A stretch of 45,488 nucleotides of DNA from Schoenoplectus triqueter (taxonomy: Eukaryota; Streptophyta; Magnoliopsida; Poales; Cyperaceae). Positions 33,924-45,399 of the stretch are shown piece by piece; positions within the stretch are counted from its first letter, which is position 1, and each line of letters opens with the position of its first letter. The notes beneath the pieces were generated by a model. That model was given only the letters and a program-made list of their open reading frames with translations. It had not been told where the DNA came from and made no database searches. The DNA lies in contig CAXKVV010000016.1 in NCBI GenBank assembly GCA_964058805.1, forward strand, positions 1 to 45,488. Reading direction: 5' to 3'. Made by a program: the position numbers and the translations under genes.

Positions 33924-36900
33924 ATCGATTAATGTTATTTATATTTGTATAATAATATTAAATTATGTTTTTTTATTTATTTTTTTAGATTTTTAAGTAT
34001 AATTAATATATAATATAAAATATTAAAGAAAGAGCTTGAAAATGGTTCTATAAGGATCAAAAATGTCTGGATTTGATAAGGATCGGATTAGAAGGTCCTA
34101 TTTTTTAAAGATTGAGCCCGGCCACACGAATTGAAGAGTGTCAATGATCGGGTTGAATCATTATTATTTAATTATTTTTTGATCTAATATGATTCATTTA
34201 AAATAATTGATATGATCCAACACAAAAAATTAATTAAATTTATATTTTTTATCTATTTCTAATTATTTTAAGCAAATTAATATAAGTTATATATAATTAA
34301 ATTTAATATATTAATCAGCACTAAATTATAAATCAAATTTAAAAAATAATATTGATCAATGAGCGATCAAAAAATTTTAATTTATTTTTAATTTATTTAT
34401 TTTCAGATCATTTTAAATTCAAATCGTATCATATTTCAATCGGGTTAATTCATCAACTCGGATCAAATTTTAACATCCTTAACATAAATTACACTGCCCA
34501 ACATGTACAGAAATTTTTACTTGTTTGTTTACTTTGGGACGTATCCAGTCAACCTTATGGTTGTCAATTCTGCATTCATTATGGGTCCGTTTGGCAAATC
34601 AAGGAATAGCTTTGGAAGAGTGGTAATTTTGGAAGAGTGATAGAATAGTATTTTTTTTGGAAGAGTGGTAGAAGAGTGGTATTCTTGACTATTCGGAAGA
34701 GCGAAAATATCGTTTGGCAGTTGTTACTCAGAATAGTTAAAATATGAATAATTATGATACTAATAATGATGATCATGATAATAATAGTAAAATAATAATC
34801 ATAATAGTAAGATAATAATAATAAAGTAATAAAAAATAATCATAATAAATAATAATATTATAATAGTAATATAATAAAAATATAAACATAATCATAATAT
34901 AGTAATATAATAATAATAAATTATAATTACAATCATAATTATAATAATTATAATAATAAATAATTATAATTTTAATAATATAATAATCATAATCATAATC
35001 ATAATCATAATAATACTAATTATAGTCATAATCATAATAATATAACCATAATCATAATCATAATAATATAATAATAAAAATATAATCATAATCAGAAAAA
35101 TAATTATAAATAATAATAATAATAATAAATTAATCATAACTATAATCAACATATAATAATATAATACAACATAATAAAATAATAATAAAGTATTAAAAAA
35201 TAATCATAATAAATAATAATATTATAATAGTAATATAATAAAAATATAAACATAATCATAATATAGTAATATAATAATAATAAAATATAATTACAATCAT
35301 AATTATAATAATATAATAATCATAAGTAATCATAATTTTAATAATATAATTATAATATAATAATCATAATCATAATAATATAATAATAAAAATATAATCA
35401 TAAAAATAACAATAATTAAAAATAATTATAATTATAATAATATAATAATAAATTAATCATCACTATAATAAATATATAATAATATAATACAACATAATTA
35501 AATAATAATAAATAATCATAATCATAATCATAATCATCATAATATAATAATATAATAATAAATAATCTTGATCATAATAATATAATAATAAAATAATTAT
35601 ATTTATATTTATAATATAATAATATAATATTAAAATTATATTTATAATAATAATAAATAATATAATAATATTAATGGTAACGATAATATAATAACAATAA
35701 TGATAATAATAATTTAATAATAATAATAATATAATGATAATAATAATAAATCATAATCATAATATTAATATAATAATAAATTTTAATCATAAATATAATA
35801 TAATAATATAATAATACTAAATCTTAATCATAATCATAATATAATAATATAATATAATATAATCAAACAATAATCGCTATTCCGATGAGAGCTAATCCGG
35901 TATTCCACCTATAAGTTGATATACCGGATTAGCACTATTCCGCACTCTTCTACTTAGTCTAAAATTCGTTTGGCAAATTAATTTATCGGAATAGCTATTC
36001 TATTCCAACTTTTTGCTATTCCATTGGATGCCAAACGGACCCTATGAATTTATGTTAGAACACTATTTCTGGAGATCCTCCGTTACCAAATCTACAGTTC
36101 TAGTTCAGATGTAGGCAGCGGTTGTGGGTCATTCAAACCCAATCTAAAAATAATAAAAAGAGTACAGATGAAATAATTTCTATTTTTCTTCAAAAAAAGA
36201 GATAAATTAAAGAAGTGCCTCGAAGATTTATTTTGATAGGACGTACATTGAGGCTATTTATTCAGCTCCCGAGATCTACAGAAAAAACAGCGAGTCTAGA
36301 ATGTAGTGAAGCCAGATTTATGGGATCCGCATCCTCTGTCGCGTGTTACGCGCTGCATGTCTCCTCGAATTATTAGATTTATGAGGTTTCTTTTTAAATT
36401 GATGAAGCACGTATCTCAACGTAAAATTGGACAGCTCTCATGACGTGCTGCACAGTTGCAGCGCGAGAATGTCAATTCAGATTTATGAGAGACTGAAACG
36501 CTCATATATTAAAAAAAAAAATTCTTCGAGTATATTAATTCACATGTACAATACCTGAATAAAATATTAGTACCAAACCCCTGTCATGTACTACAAAATA
36601 TTAGTACAAACCCCATGTCATGTACTACAAACCGGTGTCATAAACTACAAAATATTATTAAAAATATTACAAGAAAAATAAAAGAATTATAGGTGTGTTG
36701 TTCAGATTTTTTTTATTTTAATAAATAAAACAAATAAATATAGCAAATTAGTCATCTCTCTCCTCGGTTTTACACAAATAGCCAGATCCGAGTTTCACAA
36801 ATAGCCAGATCCGAGTTTAAAACTCGGATCCGGATTTTTTTTTTCATTTCTGTCTAAAAAAACTAGCCTAGGTTTATCTCCTCGGTTTGTTAAAACGTGT

Positions 36901-37913
36901 GTCAAATTTGAGTCAATTTTTTTCATAGTTCTTTAATACCTTATTTAGTAATTTAAAATTTACACGACGGAATTTTAATGACAATTTGATGATGAATGAT
37001 GGTTTATTTAATTGAGCAATATTTGGAAGATATCGTGTAAAAGTTGGATGTACATCAGAGTTATCCATAAATTGAAATACGTTATTACAAAAAAAAATTT
37101 AATAAGTGTGTTTCCTCTTCTTCTTTTTTTTTTGAATTGAATAAAACAAATCTCAAGCAAGTTTGACCAAAATAATGGTAGAGGAACGTTATAAATAAGT
37201 TTCTAACTTAGATAACTAGCGCAATTCATATAGTCCGAACACCAAACACACTCAAATAACAATAACTTCACACATAATATATTTTTAAAATTTATATAGG
37301 AAAAATAACTTGCTATTTCACTAAAAAAAAAGTTATACTTGCTGAATACAATTTTCTTTAATTCTGCTTTTCAACGTTTGTGCGCAATAGATACTTGTGC
37401 ATGTGTTTGAAGGAAAGTTGCAATTTTGAATCTGATTTATTGAAGCGCGAGAGCCGTGATAATTTATGGTAACAAAAAGATCTTCGACAGATAAAGCAAA
37501 ATTACAGAGAAATGCATATATACATATAACGGTTTGTGAAGTTTTGGTGGCAAAGAAAGTATATATATATACACACCTCATTAGATTATTGGAGATGAAT
37601 TTCGTCAATGCATTTCAAATTCAGAAATTATATATTATGTACCAGTGAAATCAGTAGGCAGCTTGCCGTTGCAAAACCTCCCGGTGGCGGTGTGGTTCTT
37701 GAAGTCCCTCCCGTAAGGTGGGAAGTTCGCCTTGAAGTCCCCACGTAGATGGTTGTTGTTGCCGACATCCATGGTTGAGTCACCGAAGGTTACGATAGCC
37801 GGTACAAGAGTTGTAGATGTTTGGGTGAGGCCTAGGTTTATCATTCCTAGAAATATAAGGACTACAAAGAAATTTGTTATCCCTTCCATTTTTATGCTTC
37901 TCTCTCTTTCCAT
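31838..37913 (-). CDS. GDSL esterase/lipase, copy 2 (five exons)
   Basis: Duplicate of the gene at 14316-19413. Exons: 37643-37913, 33338-33468, 32788-33021, 32144-32399, 32034-31838. By my reading all five exons are identical to copy 1, so the predicted 362-residue secreted protein is the same, with Ser46, Gly178 in place of the block III Asn, and the Asp337/His340 pair. The same GC-AG intron 4 is used. Intron 1 is 4.2 kb and carries the Harbinger-like insertion and a long (AT)n run, which could affect splicing or expression. More than 5 kb of upstream DNA is shared, so the two genes are likely regulated alike unless the intron insertions matter. Confidence 0.9.
32035..32143 (-). other. GC-AG intron 4 of GDSL copy 2
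   Basis: Same CAAG|GCAAGT donor and ATAG acceptor as in copy 1. Confidence 0.8.
33874..33921. repeat. (AT)n microsatellite
   Basis: About 24 AT units in intron 1 of copy 2; the matching place in copy 1 (near 16355) has only a few bases of AT. Confidence 0.9.
34583..36042. mobile_element. Harbinger-like element in intron 1 of copy 2 (1460 bp)
   Basis: Terminal inverted repeat GGGTCCGTTTGGCA, then a short mismatch, then GGAATAGC. The 3 bp duplication TAT (34580-34582, 36043-36045) is present once in copy 1, so the boundaries are exact. A GG-start TIR with a 3 bp duplication fits the PIF/Harbinger (Tourist) group. There is no transposase. About 1.1 kb of the interior is ATAATCATAAT-type simple sequence. 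Near the right end lies a 13 bp inverted repeat GCTAATCCGGTAT / ATACCGGATTAGC (35891-35933). Confidence 0.8.
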
Positions 37914-38944
37914 GATTACTCTTGTTGCTCACTTGAACATATAGGTGCGGAGAGCTATACGCATGAGGTTGGTTTGGTGCACAAGTTTGAGAAGAGAAGC
38001 TTAAACTGCATTCCTATATGCAAACAGTTTGCAATAAGCATATACAACCTGTAGGTTTATTTCTTTTACTGTACCTGTGAATTAATTCAAAATAATGACC
38101 AAGAGTTTTTATTAATTTTGCTTTGCCAGAAACTGCCGGATACAGTAGCAGAACAAACATTTAGATCAATGGAGTCACTAGAAGAAAAACAGGATACAGC
38201 AAGACCTTCAACTTTTGCACAAAGCCATTAATTATAAGTCTAGCTAAATTTCTTAGCAAGGCGCTCATAGATTTTGCCAAGGTTTTAAAATATTAATTTG
38301 ATCACTGCATAAAGTATATGTGATTATATATGTAGATATGTATTCTAAAAAATTCTTATAATATTTAAATTAATTATTTATTTTTGAAGAATTTTAATGT
38401 AAAATAAGAAAATATAATAAAATATTAATATAATTTTGAATATTTTGCATGAAAAATATTATATAATTAATTTTATAGATTTAATACGATAAATATTTTA
38501 AAAAATAACGCGCATTATTGAATATGTGAATGTATATTCTTATGTATACGACATCGCATCGCATATGCGGTCATGCAGCCATATTTTAAAACAATGAATT
38601 TTGCTATATGTGGATACAAAAAAAAATAGATTTTTGGATGTGATTTCACCAACTTATTCTATTTATTTGATTAATTTATTACTAGCAAATGTCCCTTTTA
38701 AAAGAAAATATAAATTTTCTAATATATGTGATGCATTATCCATTGAGATTTAAAAATTAAAAACTAAAAATTATTTTTACGACTGTCGTCTAGTCTGTCA
38801 AAATAATTTGTTATGAATCATCATCCCAAGAAATAAATGCAAACCAGCTGGATAAGATTATTTTTCTTCTGATAAGTGTGACACAATGTCTACAAAGGTT
38901 TTGTCAGGTGTACAATGACGAAATTGCCCAATCTCATTTAACGT

Positions 38945-39316
38945 AGAGAAGGGATCGGTTGAGAATAGATTATTTTAACAATTTTGATAATGAACGTTTA
39001 ATAAATATAAAAAAAATCTTAAATGGAAAAAAAATATAAATGTGATCTAAGTAATTTAAATTTTATGTAATTTTATTATTATTTGATAGTTCATCAAAGA
39101 CTATCAAATTTTTATATAATTTGCAACGGTTCTAATTTAACGGTTCTTGATGGACTATCAAACGATAATAATATTATATGAAATTTGAATGACTATCAAT
39201 ACATAGGTAGAAAAACATATTTATAAAAAAATTTTATTTTTAATTTTTTTTATATTTATTTAGAGGTCCGTTTTTAAGATTATCAAAATAACCCATTGTG
39301 AACTGATCCCCTCTCT
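38945..39316. mobile_element. Upstream MITE with long inverted ends, copy 2
   Basis: Copy of the element at 20445-20816 at offset 18500, same ends and flanks, about 1 kb upstream of the copy 2 start codon. Confidence 0.65.
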
Positions 39317-40200
39317 TTAATGTATGCATGCGAGCAATATGTCTATCTATTATATACTTGTTGGTTGGTACATTATAGATTGATTAGAGGCTACAGGTGA
39401 TGGCAATCGGCCAATAGCACAACAGGAAAAGCGCTGTCATTAAGAACAGAGGCGATTAATTTACTCATAAGTATGGCATCAACTGACCCCCATTTTTTCT
39501 AATATTTCCCTAAGTACTGTTTTCATTATTTTAATGCAAATTATGACAAGGAATTTTAAGTTTAACCCCATACTTCTAGTTAGAATTTATTATTATTACC
39601 CCATAATTCTAAGAATAAGAGATAAGAGATATCAACTTAAAATTATTGCATATAAGCTACAGTGTTGTACTATTGACCTCATTAAAATAATTCCTGCCTC
39701 CGCCTCTAATTGACAATGCTAATTCTTTGAAAAATCAAATCAAATTAAATTAAATATATAGGGGGCCTGAGCCTCACTTTGGAGGCACCAGCTCGGATCA
39801 ATCAATATGGTAAAGTAGCAACAAACACAGGACTGCAAATAGTTAAATTTTTTTACTGTTATACGTAGCAGGTGTTTTTTTTCATGCCGTTCGAAATAAA
39901 ACTTGAAAAATGTCTTTCTCATCTATTTAAGTGGATAAATCTAATTGCATTTTGAGTAATTCTACCTTATCCATCAGTAATTCAGTATGATATAAATGTT
40001 TGATATAAATCCCGGAAATTACTAGAAAAAATATATAAAAAGATAAATAAAACCATATATTTACATCCGTTTGCTTCGAGGTTCATTAATAAGTTGTCAA
40101 CATGGGTCCCTCAAAAATTAGTAAGCTGTTTGATTGATGGGCCAATGATGTATTTTAAAATATATATATAGTACAATGAGCTTAAGCTCACAGAAGATCT

Positions 40201-40536
40201 CCGTGAGTTTAGCTCAAAAAATATATCAAATGATCTCCAAATTTTGATTTTTCAATCTCATTAAATTCTTCATATTGAAATCTTATGGAGTACAAAAATT
40301 TGGAATGTTTCGAATTTTCTAAGTCGCTCTTTTCAATTTTTGAAAATCAGCCCCAAAAATAATAATAAAATATTTAATGTTTGTAAATTATTTTAAAAAA
40401 TTGAAAAGAGCGACTTAGAAAACTCGAAACATCCCAAATTTTTGTACCCTATAAAATTTCAATATGAAGAATTTAATGAGATTGAAAAATCAAAATTTGA
40501 AGATCATTTGATATATTTTTTGAGCTAAGCTCACGG
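40201..40536. repeat. Foldback element, copy 2
   Basis: Copy of 21701-22036, with arms 40201-40341 and 40396-40536, again between TA runs. Confidence 0.8.
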
Positions 40537-40568
40537 TAGATTTACTATATATATATATATATATATAT

Positions 40569-43435
40569 AAATTAAAATATATTTTATATATAATATGAAA
40601 TTTCTAGTTATGGATAATAGGTGATATAAATGATGGTGGATGAATGATTGAATGCTAGTGTTTACACCTGAAAGGTCGAAGGAAGAAATACAAGAGAAAA
40701 AGCTAAGATCAAACCCTATGAGCTGAACCAATACAATCCCTATACTATATGGAATAGTGGCAATGCCAAGTCAGTATTTTGATACAACCAATCATGAGAA
40801 ATCTCAATATGATTTTGCTTTCAAGGCTGACCTGGTACCAAAGCTGTGAGCAACCACCTAACCATACTTTAATTTGTGTTAATTACTGATAAATAGTCAG
40901 CTCTTGACTAAATTACCCTCATGTTAAGGGATTGAAAGTCAATTTTACAAGACTGATCAGGTGCCAAAGCTGGGAGCAACCACCTGATCAAGTCTAGATT
41001 TATATTAATTGTTGATAAGTAGTCAGTATTTGATCAAATCAAACCCTAATAAGCATCAGTATTGGTGTTAATTGGGGTGGATTTTCTGCAAGGAGAATTT
41101 ATTTGGCAGAGACACTGAGCTACCACTGATAAAATTGGGATTTATTAAGAAGAAAATAGGGTTTTCTTGATCAAGCAATTTTTAGCACAAGCAAAAAGGG
41201 GTAAAATGGGAATTTAAAAATATAGAGATGATCATCAAGAATTTAGGGAATTTTGGTGAAAATTTCATGATTTTTGGATAAAGGGATCCATTAAAATAAA
41301 TTAGGTAAAGAAAATCAGATCAATCAGAGGGTCAGGATTTGATCAAGGATCTTTAAGGGTACAACTTGGAGCCAAAGGTTTATCTGGGTGTAAATTGGAG
41401 ATGCCAAACAAAAAGGAATCAATTTTGGCGCTGGGGAGGAAATTGTGAAAAGCAAAATATTGCATGCACTCGGTTTATTATAGTTGAGTCTCATTAAACC
41501 CGACGTGTGGGGCCGGATCACACATACCGAGTCCACCAAGCTGCGCTACCCCTTTCCCTTTTATTTCTGTTGCTGCAACTGGGCCCCACAAAGACAGAGG
41601 CACAGCCCCTTCTTCCCAGCTGTTGTTGCTCCATGGCTGATCCGAGTTATTCAACAAAATTCAACCGAAAATGGAAAATAGATCAAACGGTATCGAAAAA
41701 TTGCAAATGATATACCGTTGGAAAGTTCTAACCAAGGAGAGTTCATTAAAATAATTTATTTTGAAGATAGTGCATTGTATATCACTCACAGTCAAGGGAA
41801 AATGAATCGAGTGTAAAATTCAATTGAGTGATTTGGAAACCAATTAGACAAATTGGCGGTTGGGATAGCATTGTGTGGGTCCCACGATGCGGTTGAGACA
41901 GTTGCTGGCACAAATTGACTCCCTTTATGTATGATTTTCATAATGGGATTGGTGTACCGAATTGAGCACCAGTAAAATAGGCCAGTTTACTTGGTGTTTG
42001 AAGAAATGGGAGCAAGGAAGAGCTGAGTTGTGATCGCAATGCCACGTTGGCAATCCGGATGATCAATTTAATTGCAAAGAAATGCAAATTGAATTAATCC
42101 ACATCGTTGAATCATTGAAAGAAGGGCTAGAATTATGCCATGTCAGCGATCTAGGGGATCAAAGAAACACAATTGGAGTATAATTTAGCCTATATAAACA
42201 TTGGAGCAAAGATGATCAGCCCCCCGGCCCCAAATCCATACTCTTTGTCGGCTAAAATTCAATATACTTCACTTCCCCTTTGACTGATAGATTTCGGTGG
42301 ATATACTTGAGAACTCAGTCACACCCTAGCCCAGATCCAAAGAGAGGGAGAGAGAGGAAGGAATCTAGACAGAAGTTTGAGTAAATCCCTGTGCAAATTC
42401 TTCATCATAGCCAATTGAGGATCGCCATGTGTGTATATGCTATACCCAAGCAAAGAACCCTTTTCAGGCTGATTGATCTCGATCACAGATCTAAGAACTC
42501 AGCAGAATCAACCGAAATCTTAGCCAATTAACTCCAATCCAGTAGCAAAGAGATCAAATTGAAATATTACAAGCCTTATCTGCTACATTAGAATCTTCAG
42601 TTAAGTGATTTTCAATTTATTTTAAGATGTAAATTCTTTATTTTTTTTCTGTTGATAAAGAAATAAAGTTTGTTTCTTTTCAGAATTCTCTTATCATCTT
42701 TTAAATCAAAATTTTTTTTAAACAATCAACTTCTTAATTCCCTTATCTGTCTCTTTATCCATACTTACTCAAGCAAGAAGAAAAATAAAAGAAGGACTAG
42801 CAGTAAGGCCAATCTTTACTTATGGTTGATCACAATTAGGGTACAAACCAGAAATCAGTAAGGGTAATTGTTATCAGGTTAGAATATACAGTTAATCGGT
42901 ATAAATTGATGCTTAAGCCTTGTGATATAGTAATCAATATCAAAGATCGCAAGAATCGGTGAAGAGTCAGTTCATATTGATATTTAATAAAGCTAGGAAC
43001 CTCTCGGTACCAAGCAGTGAAACGGTACAGGCTCAGCTAATTATCCGCTTCATGGATGCGTTCAACGAAGATATCGCTCTATTCACCTTGCTCTGCCGAC
43101 TCTAATGTCGTTGTCTGATCTCCGATCAACAACTCCGATCATCGGGAAGCCATCGGTGCACGAATATTGAAGGCTATCCGAATGATACAATAGAGAGATA
43201 TCTGGGCACGGGATTTAAAGCAGATGCGTTAATCCTAGAACAATCCAACGGCATCTGTTTAATCAAGTCCAAGAGGAAGATCGCAAAATGCATCTTGTCC
43301 ATTCTTCCTTTTAGTACTAATCTTGAGGATAATCTGATGATGTGGATAAGTTTAAATTTAAATAAAGACATAAGAATAGATCTGGGCCTTTCATCTCGTA
43401 TGAATTAATCTCAGAGTAAATCTAACGGCCCATAT
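40569..43435. other. Distal upstream DNA of GDSL copy 2
   Basis: Copy of 22069-24935, with no recognised gene. The few differences I noticed are almost all transitions (near 40771, 40817, 41028, 42857, 42873 and 43223). Confidence 0.5.
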
Positions 43436-44470
43436 TAAACAGCATAATTAAAAAGGGGGGCCAGCCCAGTTACCATATTGGGCCTATAAAAATAATAAAA
43501 TAAAAAATATAAATAAATAAAACTCGGCCTACAAAAAATATAATAAAATAAATTATATTCCTTTGGTTATTTCTGAAAATCTAAATAAAAATATAACAAT
43601 AATAGTATAAATATTATTATTTTCAGTTTAAAAATACTAATAAAAATATAATAATAATTCCTAATATTTTTGTAATAAAGGATATAATAAATTTCATTCT
43701 ATTAGCCATTATAAGAATTCTAAAATTCAAATAATAAAAATAATAATAATAAAACAAAATCTTATTCCTAATATTTTTGTAAATAAAGAATATAATAAAT
43801 TTCATTCTTTTAGCTTTTATAAAAATTCTAAAATTCAAATGATGACAATAATAATAGTAAAACAAAATCTTATTTTAAAAATTCTAGAATTCAAATAAAA
43901 ATATAAAATTCATTCTCTACTATTTTTCTACAAATAATAAATAAAAGTAATAAAAAATAAAAGCTATCATAAATAGGATAAAAAAGATAATAATTCTTTT
44001 AGCTATTGTAAATTCTAAAATCAAAAATAAAAATAGCTAATTCATCTTTTATTTTGTAAATAATTTTCTACAAAATAAATAGAATTTAAAAATAATAAAA
44101 ACTATAATAATAAAATTCTATTACTTTGGCTATTATAAAAATCCTAAAAATTCAAATAAAATCATAGCCAACTTATTTCCTATTATTTTTGCAAGTGACT
44201 TTCTACAAAAATAAATAGAATTTAGAAATAATAAAAACAAAATTCTATTACTTTAGCTATTATAAAATCCCAAAAATCTAAATAAAATTTTAGATAATAG
44301 CTAACTCATTTCCTATTATTTTTGTAAATAATCATCTACAGAAATAAATAGAGTTTAAAAATAAAAATAAGTTCACCTTTGTAATAGAGATAATAATGAA
44401 AGGTATTATCTTAATAATAAAAAAATCAATAAAAATATAATAATATTTTTACATTTTAGAGGTGAATAAA
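43436..44470. repeat. AT-rich low-complexity block
   Basis: About 1 kb of ATAATAAAAATA-type DNA with degenerate repeats of a word close to TTATTCCTAATATTTTTGTA followed by AATAAATTTCATTCT (near 43650, 43770, 44190 and 44310). No gene. Confidence 0.65.
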
Positions 44471-44539
44471 TATGCTCACACAAAGGGTGTAGAGTAACAC
44501 AGTGATCTTGCACAAGTAATGTAACATTCAGGACAATTA

Positions 44540-44693
44540 GTCGGGACAAGAACATCCTGACGCTCGTTGAAGAATAACCAAGACTACGACATCAACATGA
44601 AGAAATATGTCGACTATAAAAGAGAAGAACATTAAGATGTCCGAAAGAAGTGACATCTTAATGACTCGGTGTCATGAACAAGTAATTCATGAC
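44540..44693. repeat. Array of four successive hairpins
   Basis: GTCGGGA/TCCTGAC (44540-44561, one G-T), CGACAT/ATGTCG (44587-44612), CATTAAGATGTC/GACATCTTAATG (44630-44663, 12 perfect pairs, 10-base loop) and GTCATGAA/TTCATGAC (44671-44693, 8 perfect pairs, 7-base loop). The hairpins do not overlap and have centres about 35-50 bases apart. Confidence 0.55.
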
Positions 44694-44764
44694 TAGTTGA
44701 GCTAGTAAGACTGAACTAATCCATCGATAAGTTTGTCTTCTGGTTCATCTCCCGAAATTGTGAG

Positions 44765-45225
44765 ATTGAATTGTTCTGTAGTATATTCATCCACAAAAAT
44801 AGTGAATGTAAACCGTTCTGTAGTAGGTTCCTTCGCTGACACACGCCTCAATGTTAAGCTGGCTTAGTGCTTCAGGTTTTGACTTTGTGTGCAGTTGTGT
44901 TCCTAGGTTTATGAATCGGCTTAGTGCTTGGAATTCATGATTTAGAAGATTAGCGAGAAGAAATACGTGGGCCAAATCCACCTTTCTCCTGATTCACCAA
45001 CCTCAAGATCAATCGGCTTAGTGCTTCGAGTTGTATTTTGTGTGATTGGTTATTGACTAGTTAAGATTGAACCATTTTGTAGTAGGTTTATCTTCTAGAT
45101 CAACTGAGGTTGAGTCGTTCTGTAGTAGACCTACCTCGAACCCCTCTGAAGAGATTAATCTGATCAGTAGTAAGGTTATCTCTCGAGGCGGTAAAGACTG
45201 AACAGATCTATAGTAGGTTCGTTTT
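44765..45225. repeat. Degenerate tandem repeat near 43 bp, interrupted
   Basis: A word close to TTGAACCGTTCTGTAGTAGG recurs near 44767, 44808, 45068, 45111, 45155 and 45197, at steps of 41, 260, 43, 44 and 42. The 260 bp gap holds units related to the 180 bp repeat of 5758-6300 (CGGCTTAGTGCTTC, GACTTTGTGTG). Confidence 0.55.
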
Positions 45226-45336
45226 TCACTGGATTAACCTTCTGGTGAATCCAGGGTGCTCTAATGATTCCCAATCATAAGAGCACACGACCACTTGACC
45301 ATCATTTAACTATACTATTTGCTTCTCCCTTTTAAA

Positions 45337-45399
45337 GATCTAGAGGTGCCTCGAGGTTAATAGCCCAGGGTAATTAACGGTGGGGGCTTGCGCCCACCG
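45337..45399. repeat. Conserved hairpin cassette, copy B
   Basis: Same as the cassette at 6501-6563, except for AA in place of CG after GAGGTT and a stem reading CGGTGGG (45378-45384) against CCCACCG (45393-45399). Similarity to the region after copy A continues weakly (AATCTA, CACAATCAC) to the window end. Confidence 0.6.

Larger units (their letters stand above)
31629..43435. repeat. Segmental duplication, copy 2
   Basis: Second copy of 14108-24935, same orientation. It is about 980 bp longer, mainly because of a 1460 bp insertion at 34583 and an expanded (AT)n run at 33874-33921, and lacks the 523 bp insertion found in copy 1. Left homology starts directly at the CACTA terminus. Confidence 0.95.
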
